Assembly: GCA_028823445.1 (NCBI GenBank)
Contig: JAPKBH010000003.1
Span: 54,857 to 118,856, forward strand
Origin: Acidimicrobiales bacterium
GTDB lineage: Bacteria > Actinomycetota > Acidimicrobiia > Acidimicrobiales > MedAcidi-G1
Direction: 5' to 3'
DNA: 64,000 nucleotides
How positions within the stretch are numbered: position 1 is the stretch's first letter; every line of letters begins with the position of its first letter. The position numbers and the translations under genes are program-made. Below are positions 26,116 through 34,853 of the stretch, one piece after another. Under the pieces are notes generated by a model. It was not told where the DNA came from and did not search any database. It saw nothing but the letters and a program-made list of their open reading frames with translations.

Positions 26116-27042
26116 ATGAAAATTGTTCAGTCCTGTCGGCTGGTCCAGCACTCGGTTGTTTTGGCGGCCTTGATATTTTTTGGAGCGGCTTGCGGGTCAC
26201 CTGAAGGTGCTTCTGGTTTGTCAGTTTCTGGGGTGACCACTACGGCCGCCCCGACCACCACGGAGGTTCCGGCTCCGGAGTTTCCCTTGGCCATAATTTC
26301 GTTGTCGCCCACTGCTACTGAAATCTTGTTTGCTATCGGAGCCGGTGACCAAGTGGTCGCCGTCGATGACCAATCCACTTACCCAACCGATGCGCCAATG
26401 AGCGATTTGTCGGGTTTCACCCCGAACGTAGAAGCCATCGCTGAATACAACCCAGACTTGGTGATCATCTCTTACGATCCGGGGGATTTGGTTTCGGGCT
26501 TAGAGGCTTTAGGCATCACGGTGCTTAGCCAGAGTGCGGCTTATTCCATTGACGACACCTACGTTCAGATCGTTGAGTTGGGTGATCTGACCGGCCATGT
26601 TGATGAAGCAACGGCTGTCAATACAGAGATAAAAGCTGGTTTGGCTGCTTTGGCAGAAAGCCAAGTTGGTGCTGGTCTTGCGTACTTCCATGAGATTGAC
26701 AGCACGCTGTATACCGCTACTTCAGCAACTTTCGTGGGGCAACTTTATGCACTGCTGGGGTTAGAGAACATTGCTGACCCGGCCGATGAAGAGGGTTGGG
26801 GATACCCGCAGCTTTCGCCGGAATACATTCTTGATGCCGACCCCGACATCATTTTTCTTAATGATGCGCAGTGGGGAGAGTCAGTGGAGACTTTGGCCGC
26901 TCGCCCAGCTTGGGGCTCTTTGTCAGCGGTGATCAACGGTCACGTGATTGACCTTGATGAAACTGCTGGCCGTTGGGGTCCACGGGTGGTGGACTTCTTA
27001 ACCGGGGTGGCTTCGGCCTTAGAAGGCTTGGCCGCTGAGTAG
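26116..27042 (+). CDS. btuF: Cobalamin ABC transporter substrate-binding lipoprotein
   Basis: Surface lipoprotein of the BtuF/FepB class III binding-protein family. The signal peptide ends with lipobox GAAC at Cys26 and a short Thr/Pro spacer follows. IISLSPTATEILFAIGAGDQVVAVDD is the family start. PDLVIISYDPGDL and DADPDIIFLNDAQWGES are typical of the two lobes. At 308 residues it is a normal size. Ligand identity comes from the cobalamin riboswitch directly upstream rather than from the protein. A strong AGGAG lies before ATG 26116 and is masked by the riboswitch hairpin. Confidence 0.92.
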   Translation: MKIVQSCRLVQHSVVLAALIFFGAACGSPEGASGLSVSGVTTTAAPTTTEVPAPEFPLAIISLSPTATEILFAIGAGDQVVAVDDQSTYPTDAPMSDLSGFTPNVEAIAEYNPDLVIISYDPGDLVSGLEALGITVLSQSAAYSIDDTYVQIVELGDLTGHVDEATAVNTEIKAGLAALAESQVGAGLAYFHEIDSTLYTATSATFVGQLYALLGLENIADPADEEGWGYPQLSPEYILDADPDIIFLNDAQWGESVETLAARPAWGSLSAVINGHVIDLDETAGRWGPRVVDFLTGVASALEGLAAE

Positions 27043-27049
27043 AAAATTT

Positions 27050-28123
27050 GTGACCAACCAAGATCGGAGCCCCGAGGTACCTGACCGGCTGCAGCCGGCG
27101 GGGCTCCGATCGTGGTGGGTGGCTACCGGGGTGGCGGCAGTGGTCGCCGCTTCGTTGGCTGGTTTGGTTATGGGGCCGGCCTCTTTAGGGGTGGGCGAGG
27201 TGTTGCGAGAACTCGTTGATGGCCTGCCTTTGGTGGATGTTGATTCTGGGTTGGGGGTACGCCAAAAAGCAATTATTTGGGAGATTCGTCTGCCCCGAGT
27301 GGTTTTGGGTTTGATGGTGGGAGCCATGTTGGGCACGGCGGGCGGTGCTTACCAGGGAGTGTTTCGCAATCCGCTGGCTGACCCGTATCTGTTGGGGGTG
27401 GCGGCCGGTGCTGGGTTTGGGGCTACTACGGCCATCGTGGCTGGGTTAGGTGACGGGATCGGAGTGTTCGATGCCGTCCCCATGATGGCTTTTGCGGGGG
27501 CGTTGGCGGCAGTGGCTTTAACCTATTTGGTTGGTTCTGCTGGTGGCCGGCTTGACCCGGTGACCAGTTTGATTTTGGCGGGGGTGGCGGTGGCCAGTTT
27601 TTTCACGGCGGTGCAGACTTTTGTGCAGCAAAGAAATTCAGAAACGATTCGCCAGGTGTATTTCTTTGTCTTGGGTCAACTGCGTACCGCTGGGTGGAAC
27701 GAAGTTTTGCTTATCACCCCGTACGTGGTGGTGTGTTTGACGATTATTTTGTTGGTTCGCCGCCGCATGGATGCTTTGGGGGTAGGTGATGAGGAAGCGG
27801 GTTCGTTGGGTCTTGATGTGAGGCGAGTGCGTTTGGTCACCGTGCTGGCTGCTTCATTAGGTACGGCGGCCGTGGTGTCGGTCAGCGGCTTGATCGGTTT
27901 TGTGGGCATCATTGTTCCGCACACCATTCGCTTATTGTTCGGCTCGAGTTACCGAGTGATTTTGCCGTTAACGGTGTTGTTTGGTGGGGCTTTTATGGTG
28001 GCGGCTGATTTGGTGGCTCGGCTGGCGTTGCAACCGGCGGAAATCCCTATCGGGGTGGTTACGGCTTTTCTTGGGGCACCATTTTTTGTATTGATTTTGC
28101 GTACCACCCGGGGGACCCGATGA
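27050..28123 (+). CDS. btuC: Cobalamin ABC transporter permease (FecCD family)
   Basis: Permease of the BtuC/FecCD type with about ten membrane helices in 357 residues. The RLPRVVLGLMVGAMLGTAGGAYQGVFRNPLADPYLLG block is the family hallmark (quoted in part here as RLPRVVLGLMVGA and NPLADPYLLG). GLIGFVGIIVPHTIRLLFG is the typical late block. The start is GTG 27050, seven bases after the btuF stop, without a clear ribosome binding site, so coupling to btuF is likely. Its stop overlaps btuD (ATGA). Confidence 0.93.
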   Translation: MTNQDRSPEVPDRLQPAGLRSWWVATGVAAVVAASLAGLVMGPASLGVGEVLRELVDGLPLVDVDSGLGVRQKAIIWEIRLPRVVLGLMVGAMLGTAGGAYQGVFRNPLADPYLLGVAAGAGFGATTAIVAGLGDGIGVFDAVPMMAFAGALAAVALTYLVGSAGGRLDPVTSLILAGVAVASFFTAVQTFVQQRNSETIRQVYFFVLGQLRTAGWNEVLLITPYVVVCLTIILLVRRRMDALGVGDEEAGSLGLDVRRVRLVTVLAASLGTAAVVSVSGLIGFVGIIVPHTIRLLFGSSYRVILPLTVLFGGAFMVAADLVARLALQPAEIPIGVVTAFLGAPFFVLILRTTRGTR

Positions 28124-28902
28124 CTGCTGTTGTTTGCCGCGGGTTGCGTGTTTCGTATTCGGGGGTTCCGGTGTTGGACGGCGTTGACTTAGAGGTGCCC
28201 GCCGGCGGGTGGGTCACCGTGGTGGGGCCAAACGGGGCGGGAAAGAGCACTTTGCTGCGGGCTGTTGGCGGTTTGGTGGCGGCTTCGGGAGAAGTACAGG
28301 TGCTCGGAGAATCGGTTGACTCTTTACCTCGCCGGGTTTTGGCTCGTCGGGTGGCGCTGGTGCCCCAAGAGCCGGTAATCCCGTCAGGCATGCTGGCTCT
28401 TGACTATGTGTTGTTGGGCCGCACTGCACATTTGGGGTTTTTCGAAGCAGAAAAAGAAGCGGATGTTGCTTTTGCTACGGCAGCGTTAGAAGACCTCGAT
28501 GCGGGGCCTTTGGCGGGCCGGGTGGTAGAAACTTTGTCGGGCGGGGAACGTCAACGGGTGGTGGTGGCTCGGGCTTTAGCTCAGGGGTCGCCGGTGTTGT
28601 TGCTCGATGAGCCGACTACGGCGCTAGATATTGGCCATCAGCAAGAGATGCTGGACTTGGTTGATCGCCTGCGTACCGAACGTGGTTTAACGGTGTTGGC
28701 CACCATGCATGATTTGACGCTGGCTGGCCAATATGCCGACCAGTTAGTCATGCTTGATGCAGGACAGGTGGTGGCGTCCGGTTCCGCCACAGATGTTTTG
28801 ACTGATGAAAACGTGGGGCGTTTTTACGGAGCGCAGGTGCGAGTTATTGATGACCCGTCGGGGCCCATTGTGGTGCCGGTACGACGAGGCAACCTGACTT
28901 AA
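28120..28902 (+). CDS. btuD: Cobalamin ABC transporter ATPase
   Basis: ATP-binding subunit completing the btuFCD transporter. Walker A is [14 protein letters not shown], the signature LSGGERQRVVVARAL, Walker B LLLDEPTTALD and the H-loop TMHDLTLAGQYAD. These match the FepC/BtuD class. At 260 residues it is complete. It begins within the btuC stop (ATGA) and ends overlapping the convergent hibernation-factor gene by four bases. Confidence 0.94.
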   Translation: MTAVVCRGLRVSYSGVPVLDGVDLEVPAGGWVTVVGPNGAGKSTLLRAVGGLVAASGEVQVLGESVDSLPRRVLARRVALVPQEPVIPSGMLALDYVLLGRTAHLGFFEAEKEADVAFATAALEDLDAGPLAGRVVETLSGGERQRVVVARALAQGSPVLLLDEPTTALDIGHQQEMLDLVDRLRTERGLTVLATMHDLTLAGQYADQLVMLDAGQVVASGSATDVLTDENVGRFYGAQVRVIDDPSGPIVVPVRRGNLT

Positions 28903-29666
28903 ATCGCTGGTGTTATGAGCCCGTAGTGCCCGTCGAAGCGTCGGTAAAGTACTTGGCTTCTTCCGTTATCTGATTCGGCGAAAAAGACGAAGGGTTCGTT
29001 TCCGTGGTCAAGAAGACGTTCGGCGTCTAGTAGCGGCAGGTGGTTTAAGACCAGCGGGCCAGAGTAGATGGTGGGCCGGGTGTCACCGGGAAGGTTCTCG
29101 CCGTCTACGGCGGGTGCGACATGGAGTTCGCCGTCACCGTTGCGATAGATGACCCGGTCTATGTCGTGATCCACATCGAGATAGAGGTAAAAGTCGTGGT
29201 CCAACTGGTCCATCTCGTCGACCGCTTCTTCGAGGCTAACCGGGCGCATGGCTAAGGTTTTATGGCGCACTACGTCTCGTTCGTCGTGGGGGCGTTCAAC
29301 ATAACCTGGGACGTGGCCTCGGTTTTCTGGCTCTGCGTCGTGGCGGCGGTCTTCGAAACGCTTGCGGCGGCGGCGGAGGCGGCGCCCGAGTTTGTTGTCG
29401 AGCAGGTCGATGGCTTCACCGATGGTTTGGCCGGCGGCGTGGGCTCGCACCAAGTCGCCGTTGAGGTTGAGGGAGGCTTCGGCAATGGAGGGCAGTTCCA
29501 GTGTGGCCTTGGGGCGGACTTTTAGTTTTACCACGGCATCTAAGATCGGTTCGTGGCCCAACTCACAAAGGGCTCGGATCTTATTCAGGGCGAGTTCTCG
29601 GTCTTGGGAAGAAACTCTTCCGGTGACTCGAAGTTCTACTTCGCTGATGGTATGTGGCTTGACCAA
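28899..29666 (-). CDS. hpf: Long-form ribosome hibernation promoting factor
   Basis: HPF/RaiA family protein that binds the 30S subunit and pairs ribosomes in stationary phase. Residues 1-100 form the S30AE-type domain. A basic segment (LGRRLRRRRKRFEDRR) and a spacer follow. The canonical C-terminal dimerisation unit ends in RSQVLYRRFDGHYGLITPA. Before it, DFYLYLDVDHDIDRVIYRNG looks like a second, degenerate copy of the same unit. The 255-residue length exceeds the usual 180-230 and recalls the long actinobacterial RafH-type proteins. The start is TTG 29666, supported by GGGAGAG six bases upstream. Confidence 0.88.
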   Translation of the reverse strand: MVKPHTISEVELRVTGRVSSQDRELALNKIRALCELGHEPILDAVVKLKVRPKATLELPSIAEASLNLNGDLVRAHAAGQTIGEAIDLLDNKLGRRLRRRRKRFEDRRHDAEPENRGHVPGYVERPHDERDVVRHKTLAMRPVSLEEAVDEMDQLDHDFYLYLDVDHDIDRVIYRNGDGELHVAPAVDGENLPGDTRPTIYSGPLVLNHLPLLDAERLLDHGNEPFVFFAESDNGRSQVLYRRFDGHYGLITPAI

Positions 29667-29758
29667 GTGACTCTCCCGCTAGAAGGTTGGTTTTTGTTTA
29701 CTTTCTTATCTTCGCGCATGAAAAAGCATTTGTCAGGTAAATAGGGCAGAATATTTTT

Positions 29759-30481
29759 ATGACAGAAACTTTGGCTAAGGCGTTGGCTTTACAAGACCAC
29801 GAAATGGTTTGTGTGGTGGGGGGCGGCGGAAAAACAACCATGGTGTTTTCTCTGGCTGCCGAAGCTCAGGCTTTGGGGCACCCTGCGGCGGTAACCACCA
29901 CCACCAAAATGGGAGCGGAAGAGACCGGTGGTTTGTTGACGGTGGAGGGGTCAGAACCGTTGCCTGATGGTTTGGTTTTGCGGTGGGTGGGTGAAGTGCA
30001 AGGCCACCGAGTGGTGGGGCGTACTCCCGAAGAAATTGATGCTTGCTTTGCCGAACGGGTGGGGTGGATGTTGGTGGAGGCGGATGGATCACGTCGGCAT
30101 CCGGTAAAGGCACCGGCCGCTCACGAGCCGGTAATTCCTCAAGCCGCCACGGTGGTGGTGCTCAGCATGGGTCTGGATGCATTGGGTAAGTCTTTGGCGG
30201 AGGCGGCGCATCGCCCAGAGGTGGCGGCTGCTTTGTTGGGGGTTAGCCAAGAGGCAACGGTAACGCCAGAGTTGTTGGCAATTTTGGCCACCGATGCTTT
30301 TGGGGGGCGAAAATGTTTACCGCCTGAGGCACGGTTCGTGGTGGCATTGACCAAGATGACCGAGGAGCGGCGAGCGGAGGCTGGCCGGTTGGCTGGCCTC
30401 TTGTTGGCGGCTGAAGGTGCCCCGGAACGAGTGCTACTGGTGCCGCCGCCCGGTGGGATGGTTGAGGTCCGCCAGGGCTAG
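29759..30481 (+). CDS. yqeC: YqeC family P-loop protein (selenium cofactor-type)
   Basis: Matches the YqeC family, named from clusters for selenium-dependent molybdenum hydroxylases. The P-loop is [16 protein letters not shown], followed by [12 protein letters not shown]. The acidic-arginine block [23 protein letters not shown] is highly typical, as are the [13 protein letters not shown] and VVALTKMTE segments. At 240 residues it is complete. No molybdenum hydroxylase, selD, selA or maturation gene is in the window, so its partner must be elsewhere or its role differs. AGGG lies 13 bases before ATG 29759. The stop overlaps the fumarase stop tail to tail. Confidence 0.85.
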   Translation: MTETLAKALALQDHEMVCVVGGGGKTTMVFSLAAEAQALGHPAAVTTTTKMGAEETGGLLTVEGSEPLPDGLVLRWVGEVQGHRVVGRTPEEIDACFAERVGWMLVEADGSRRHPVKAPAAHEPVIPQAATVVVLSMGLDALGKSLAEAAHRPEVAAALLGVSQEATVTPELLAILATDAFGGRKCLPPEARFVVALTKMTEERRAEAGRLAGLLLAAEGAPERVLLVPPPGGMVEVRQG

Positions 30482-32127
30482 CGAAGGGTGACGGCGGTGG
30501 TGATTTCGTTGTAGAAGTCGCCGCCTTTATCGTCGACCACGATGAAGGCCGGGAAGTCTTTGACTTCGATGCGCCAGACCGCTTCCATGCCTAATTCTGG
30601 ATATTCCAAAACTTCTACTTTTGTGATGCAGTCTTTGGCCAGGCGAGCGGCCGGGCCGCCGATGGAACCCAGGTAGAAACCGCCGTAGCGGGCACAAGAT
30701 TTGGTGACTTGGGTTGAGCGGTTGCCTTTGGCCAACATGACCAGGCTGCCTCCTGCTGCTTGAAAGCGTTCTACGTAGCCGTCCATGCGCCCGGCGGTGG
30801 TCGGGCCAAAGGAACCGGAAACGTACCCCTCGGGGGTTTTGGCGGGGCCGGCGTAATACACGGGGTGGTTTTTTAGGTAGTCGGGCATGGGGTGACCGGC
30901 GTCAAGCAGTTCAGAAATTTTGGCGTGAGCGATGTCGCGGGCCACTACCAAAGTGCCGGTTAAAGCCAGGCGGGTAGTTACGGGGTGGCGGGAGAGTTCA
31001 GCTCGAATGTCTTCCATGGGTTGGTCAAGGTTGATGGCCACTACTTGGCTGGTCAGGTCTTGTTCGGTTACTTCGGGCAGGTAGCGGGCGGGGTCTTCTT
31101 CGAGTTGTTCTAAGAACACGCCTTGGGCGGTTATTTTGCCCAGCACTTGGCGGTCGGCGGAGCACGACACGGCGATAGCTACCGGGTTGGAGGCGCCGTG
31201 TCGGGGTAGGCGAACTACCCGTACGTCGTGGCAGAAGTATTTGCCGCCGAATTGGGCGCCTATGCCGAAGTGGCGGCTCATTTCTAAAATACGTTCTTCC
31301 CATTCCAAGTCGCGGAAGGCGTGACCGCTTTCGCTGCCTTGGGTGGGCAGGTGGTCGAGGTAATGGGTGGAAGCGTATTTGGCGGTTTTTAGGGTGTGCT
31401 CGGCTGAGGTGCCGCCGATGACTACCGCCAGGTGGTAGGGCGGGCAGGCTGAGGTGCCGAGGTTTTTGAGTTTTTCGTCTAAAAACTTTTCAAGACTTTC
31501 AGGGTTGAGGAGGGCTTTGGTTTCTTGGTAGAGGAAACTTTTGTTGGCTGAGCCGCCACCTTTGGCGATGAAAAGAAACTTGTAGGCCTCGCCGGGTACG
31601 GCTTCTATTTCTATTTGGGCGGGCAAGTTGTTGCTGGTATTGCGTTCGGTGAACATGTCGAGAGGGGCCAACTGGGAGTAACGCAGGTTGGAGGTTTGGT
31701 AGGTGTCGTAGACCCCGCGGGAGATGGCTATTTTGTCGTCACCGGTGGTGAGGATTTGTTGGCCTTTTTTGGCGGAAACAATGGCTGTGCCGGTGTCTTG
31801 ACAGGATGGCAGCACGCCGCCGGCAGCGATGCAAGCGTTTTGTAGGAGTTCGGTGGCTACGAATCGATCGTTGGTGGAGGCTTCGGGGTCGCCGAGGATC
31901 TCCGCTACTTGGGCCAGGTGATCGGGGCGCAGCAGGTGAGCGATGTCGCGCATGGCGGTGGCGGTGAGCAGGCGTATTGCTTCGTCGTCTACTTCAAGGA
32001 AGGTGCGCCCATTGGGTCCTTCTATTTGGCGTACTCCGTCGGTGGTGAGCTGGCGAAAGTTGGTGGTGTCGTAGGGGTCTACGTTGAGGGGCAAGAGCTC
32101 GGTGTAGTCGAAGGGGGCATCGCTCAT
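30478..32127 (-). CDS. Class I fumarate hydratase
   Basis: Iron-sulfur fumarase that interconverts fumarate and malate in the TCA cycle. It is the single-chain form (alpha and beta parts fused) of 549 residues. Cluster cysteines are expected in PSCQDTGTA (near 105), SACPPYH and AVSCSAD; all three are present. GSGF-like [14 protein letters not shown] and [10 protein letters not shown] supply the conserved catalytic C-terminal part. Start ATG 32127 is good. It stands alone on the minus strand, convergent with yqeC. Confidence 0.94.
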   Translation of the reverse strand: MSDAPFDYTELLPLNVDPYDTTNFRQLTTDGVRQIEGPNGRTFLEVDDEAIRLLTATAMRDIAHLLRPDHLAQVAEILGDPEASTNDRFVATELLQNACIAAGGVLPSCQDTGTAIVSAKKGQQILTTGDDKIAISRGVYDTYQTSNLRYSQLAPLDMFTERNTSNNLPAQIEIEAVPGEAYKFLFIAKGGGSANKSFLYQETKALLNPESLEKFLDEKLKNLGTSACPPYHLAVVIGGTSAEHTLKTAKYASTHYLDHLPTQGSESGHAFRDLEWEERILEMSRHFGIGAQFGGKYFCHDVRVVRLPRHGASNPVAIAVSCSADRQVLGKITAQGVFLEQLEEDPARYLPEVTEQDLTSQVVAINLDQPMEDIRAELSRHPVTTRLALTGTLVVARDIAHAKISELLDAGHPMPDYLKNHPVYYAGPAKTPEGYVSGSFGPTTAGRMDGYVERFQAAGGSLVMLAKGNRSTQVTKSCARYGGFYLGSIGGPAARLAKDCITKVEVLEYPELGMEAVWRIEVKDFPAFIVVDDKGGDFYNEITTAVTLR

Positions 32128-32166
32128 GGTCTTTACGGTACCGTACCTTTTGGCGGTCGGGGGTGG

Positions 32167-33189
32167 TTAGTTGGTGAGGTCATCCAAGATAGGTGCCCAA
32201 AATTCGTGGTCTTGAAAACTGCCGGCTTGGTAGAAGGACATACGGTCAACGCAGTCGCCCCAGCGGGCGTTTATTTTGTCGGCGATTTGGTGGGGTTCGC
32301 CAACGATGGCAAAGGTGTCGAGCATTTCGTCGTCGATGAGGGCACCCATTTCTGCCCATTGGCCGCGTTTGGTCATGGTGTTGAGTTCGCTTTGTAGGTC
32401 GCCCCAACCGTGCATGTCGAGCACTGGCCGGTAAGCCGGGGTGGAGGCGTAGAAAGCGATTTGTCGACGAACGCCGGTAGCGGCTTTGTTCATTTCTTCT
32501 TCGTTTTGGCCGGTGACGACGAACCCGGGGCCAGATATTTCGAAGTCGTTGAGGCTGCGACCGGCGGTGTCGAGTCCTTTTTGCAAAGCGGGGAGGGTGA
32601 CTTGGCGGAGGTAGGCCTCGGTAGAAAAGGAGTGGCAGATGATGCCGTCGCAGACTTCGCCGGCTACTTCGGTCATGAGGGGCCCGACGGCGGAGATAAA
32701 TATTTTGGGTGACCCGTAGGGGTTAGGGCCGGGGTCGAAAAAGGGCGTCATGAGGGTGTGTCGGTAGAATTCGCCGTGAAATTTTAGGGGGGTTTTGTTG
32801 TCCCAGCTTTCCCATATGGCTCGGACAGCTAAAACCATTTCGCGCATGCGGGCGGCGGGCCGAGACCATTCCATGGAGAAGCGTTTGGTGATGTGGGGTT
32901 TGATTTGGGTGCCCAGGCCCAGGATGAAGCGTCCTTGGCTGTAGCGCTGAAGGTCGTGGCCGAGGTTGGCGAGCAGCATGGGGTTGCGGGCGAATCCGAC
33001 GGCGATGGAGGTGCCCAGTTCGATACGGTCGGTGTGTTCGGCGGCGATGGTGTGGGGGAGGAAAGGGTCGTGGGCTACTTCGGCGGTCCATGCGCCGGCG
33101 TATCCGGAAGCTTCAATGGCTCGGGCTTCGCGGGCAATGTCTTGGAGGTCGCCGGGGTTACTTATGTTGATTCCGCTGTCTATTTTCAT
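32167..33189 (-). CDS. LLM-class F420-dependent oxidoreductase
   Basis: Luciferase-like monooxygenase of about 340 residues in the TIGR03617-like group of actinobacterial, probably F420-dependent, enzymes. Readable blocks are ARAIEASGYAGAWTAEVAHDPF, GTSIAVGFARNPMLLA and RFILGLGTQIKPH with the TIM-barrel pattern of the class. VGEPHQIADKINARWG closes it. I chose ATG 33189; a TTG at 33234 would add 15 residues reaching into the divergent phosphatase gene start region. Substrate unknown. Confidence 0.88.
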   Translation of the reverse strand: MKIDSGINISNPGDLQDIAREARAIEASGYAGAWTAEVAHDPFLPHTIAAEHTDRIELGTSIAVGFARNPMLLANLGHDLQRYSQGRFILGLGTQIKPHITKRFSMEWSRPAARMREMVLAVRAIWESWDNKTPLKFHGEFYRHTLMTPFFDPGPNPYGSPKIFISAVGPLMTEVAGEVCDGIICHSFSTEAYLRQVTLPALQKGLDTAGRSLNDFEISGPGFVVTGQNEEEMNKAATGVRRQIAFYASTPAYRPVLDMHGWGDLQSELNTMTKRGQWAEMGALIDDEMLDTFAIVGEPHQIADKINARWGDCVDRMSFYQAGSFQDHEFWAPILDDLTN

Positions 33190-33236
33190 GCTGCGGATGT
33201 TAGTCGGGTGGTGTGGGGCGGCTAGCGTTGGCAACT

Positions 33237-33854
33237 ATGGAACTTTTGTTGGTGCGTCATGGTTTGCCGCTTCGGGTAGATAATTCAGCTTCTGGTTTGG
33301 AGGCTGACCCGGCGTTGTCGGTGTTGGGGGAGCGCCAGGCGGAGGCTTTGGCTGACTGGTTGGTGGATGGACCGGCGGCGGCGCCTATTGCGGCGGTTTA
33401 TGCCAGTCCGAAGTTGCGGGCGCAGGGCACGGTGGCCCCGTTGGCACAGCGTTTGGGTTTAGAAGTGATTATTGAGCCGCGGGTTATTGAGTATGACGTG
33501 GGGGAAAATGAGTACATCCCTATTGAGGAGTTGAAGGGCACGCCGGCTTGGGCGGAGATGGTGGCTGCGGGTATTCCGGATCCGGAGGTTTTTCAGGCTC
33601 AGGTGGTGGCGGGCATGGAAGCGATTATTGCGGCGCATCCGGGTGGCCGGGTGGTGGTGGGTTGCCATGGCGGGGTGGTGGCGGCTTATTTGGCTCATTT
33701 GATGGGGATCCCGGAGCCCATGTTTTTCGAGGCGCATTACACCTCTATTAATCGGGTAATGGCGGCGTCATCGGGCCACCGCAGTGTGGTTTCTATGAAC
33801 GAACTCGCCCACCTTCAGGTAGCCAAAGTCCCCCTCTCCGACTACCAAAAATAA
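33237..33854 (+). CDS. Histidine phosphatase (phosphoglycerate mutase-like)
   Basis: The opening MELLLVRHGLPLRVDNS carries the RHG catalytic motif. ERQAEALADWL and VYASPKLRAQGTVAPLA are family blocks, and the second catalytic His is in GCHGGVVAAYLAHLMG. At 205 residues it is of normal size. Substrates of this superfamily vary widely. I chose ATG 33237 because the RHG strand must begin at the N-terminus; a GTG at 33213 would add eight residues. It is divergent from the LLM gene 47 bases away. Confidence 0.9.
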   Translation: MELLLVRHGLPLRVDNSASGLEADPALSVLGERQAEALADWLVDGPAAAPIAAVYASPKLRAQGTVAPLAQRLGLEVIIEPRVIEYDVGENEYIPIEELKGTPAWAEMVAAGIPDPEVFQAQVVAGMEAIIAAHPGGRVVVGCHGGVVAAYLAHLMGIPEPMFFEAHYTSINRVMAASSGHRSVVSMNELAHLQVAKVPLSDYQK

Positions 33855-33895
33855 CCCCACGGGTGCTTGCCGCTTACCGCTTCCTCAACTCTCTA

Positions 33896-33930
33896 CCTGC
33901 TTACCTCGGGTCTGACCCCAGGTAAGCAGG
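33896..33930. repeat. REP-like palindrome left of the RAYT gene
   Basis: A 35-base imperfect palindrome: cctgcttacct (33896-33906) pairs perfectly over 11 bases with aggtaagcagg (33920-33930). An inner gggtctgaccc adds further pairs. Its reverse complement matches the palindrome at the right end of the RAYT gene at about 25 of 27 bases. The two therefore face each other as inverted flanks of the transposase gene, as expected of REP/REPIN elements served by a RAYT. Confidence 0.85.
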
Positions 33931-33973
33931 TTCACCAAGAAGGACTGTCACACCCCTAGCGTAAGTTGGCGCT

Positions 33974-34852
33974 ATGGCACGGGGATTTCGACGTAATGCA
34001 ACAGGATTGGTCCATCATGTAGTTAATCGCGGGGCATGCCGGAAGAACGTTTTTTGGACACGTGACGATCGACTGCTCTTTTTGGATTTGTTGGCTGGCC
34101 TGTCTAAGAAATATGGGATTGACACCTTGGCCTATTGCCTTATGGGTAACCACTATCACCTTGTACTAATTTGCCCATTAGGCAACTTGTCGGTGGGTAT
34201 TAAATGGTTTGCCAGCATTTATGCCCAGCGTTTTAATCAAGGTAATGGTTTTGATGGTTCGCCGTTCCGAGGTCGGTTTCAGTCCAAGCTAATCGACACT
34301 GATGCCTACTTGCTGAACGCCGTTCGCTATGTGCATAAAAACCCGGTGGCTCATGGGTTTGTCAAGTCTTTAGAGGGTTTTGAGTGGTCAAGTCATGCTG
34401 CCTATTTGGGAGAGGCTCGGGCTCCGTCCTGGTTGGATAATCAAATGGTTTTGCAGATGCTTCGTTCCGGGGGCGAGCAATATTCAACCTTTATTGATCA
34501 AACAGGTGAGGATCTTGACGAAGATCTTGAGTTTTCCCGCAAAAAAAGCCTAGTTCCGGTTGAACTTGTTGAGGCAGCAGTTCTTGCGGTAACTGGTGGA
34601 CAATATGATAATTTTTTCCACTCAATTAATGGGGTAAGAAATAGCGTCAGGGCTTTGCTTTTTCTAAATGCTCATGAATTGTCTGGATTAAGTGATCGAC
34701 AGATTGCTGAACGTTATGGGGTGGCGAACGCTCCGACAGCAAAAGATATTCGACGGCGGGCTCGCCTAAGTTTAGAAAGCCACGAGTCTTTTCGGCAGCA
34801 GTTTGAAAATATTCAGGCGGCCTTGACCTGCTTACCTAGGGTCAGACCCTAG
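33974..34852 (+). CDS. REP-associated tyrosine transposase (RAYT, Y1/IS200-like)
   Basis: HUH-type single-strand nuclease of the Y1 transposase superfamily. The metal-binding HUH is CLMGNHYHLVL (His60, His62) and the nucleophile is Tyr119 in NAVRYVHKNPV. The opening RGFRRNATGLVHHVVNRGACRK is typical of RAYTs. At 292 residues it has an added C-terminal part of about 100 residues ending in a helix-turn-helix-like AERYGVANAPTAKDIRRRARL. Base use is visibly more AT-rich than the neighbours (runs such as gataattttttccactcaatt), suggesting transfer. The stop codon lies inside the right palindrome. All catalytic residues are intact, so it may be active. Confidence 0.93.
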   Translation: MARGFRRNATGLVHHVVNRGACRKNVFWTRDDRLLFLDLLAGLSKKYGIDTLAYCLMGNHYHLVLICPLGNLSVGIKWFASIYAQRFNQGNGFDGSPFRGRFQSKLIDTDAYLLNAVRYVHKNPVAHGFVKSLEGFEWSSHAAYLGEARAPSWLDNQMVLQMLRSGGEQYSTFIDQTGEDLDEDLEFSRKKSLVPVELVEAAVLAVTGGQYDNFFHSINGVRNSVRALLFLNAHELSGLSDRQIAERYGVANAPTAKDIRRRARLSLESHESFRQQFENIQAALTCLPRVRP

Positions 34853-34853
34853 G
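34827..34853. repeat. REP-like palindrome covering two convergent stop codons
   Basis: cctgcttacct at 34827-34837 repeats the left element, and cctagggtc-a-gaccctagg at 34835-34853 is a perfect nine-pair palindrome. The RAYT stop (34850-34852) and the stop of the opposite acetoacetyl-CoA synthetase gene (34832-34834) both fall within it. As a hairpin between convergent genes it could also end transcription from both sides. Confidence 0.85.
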
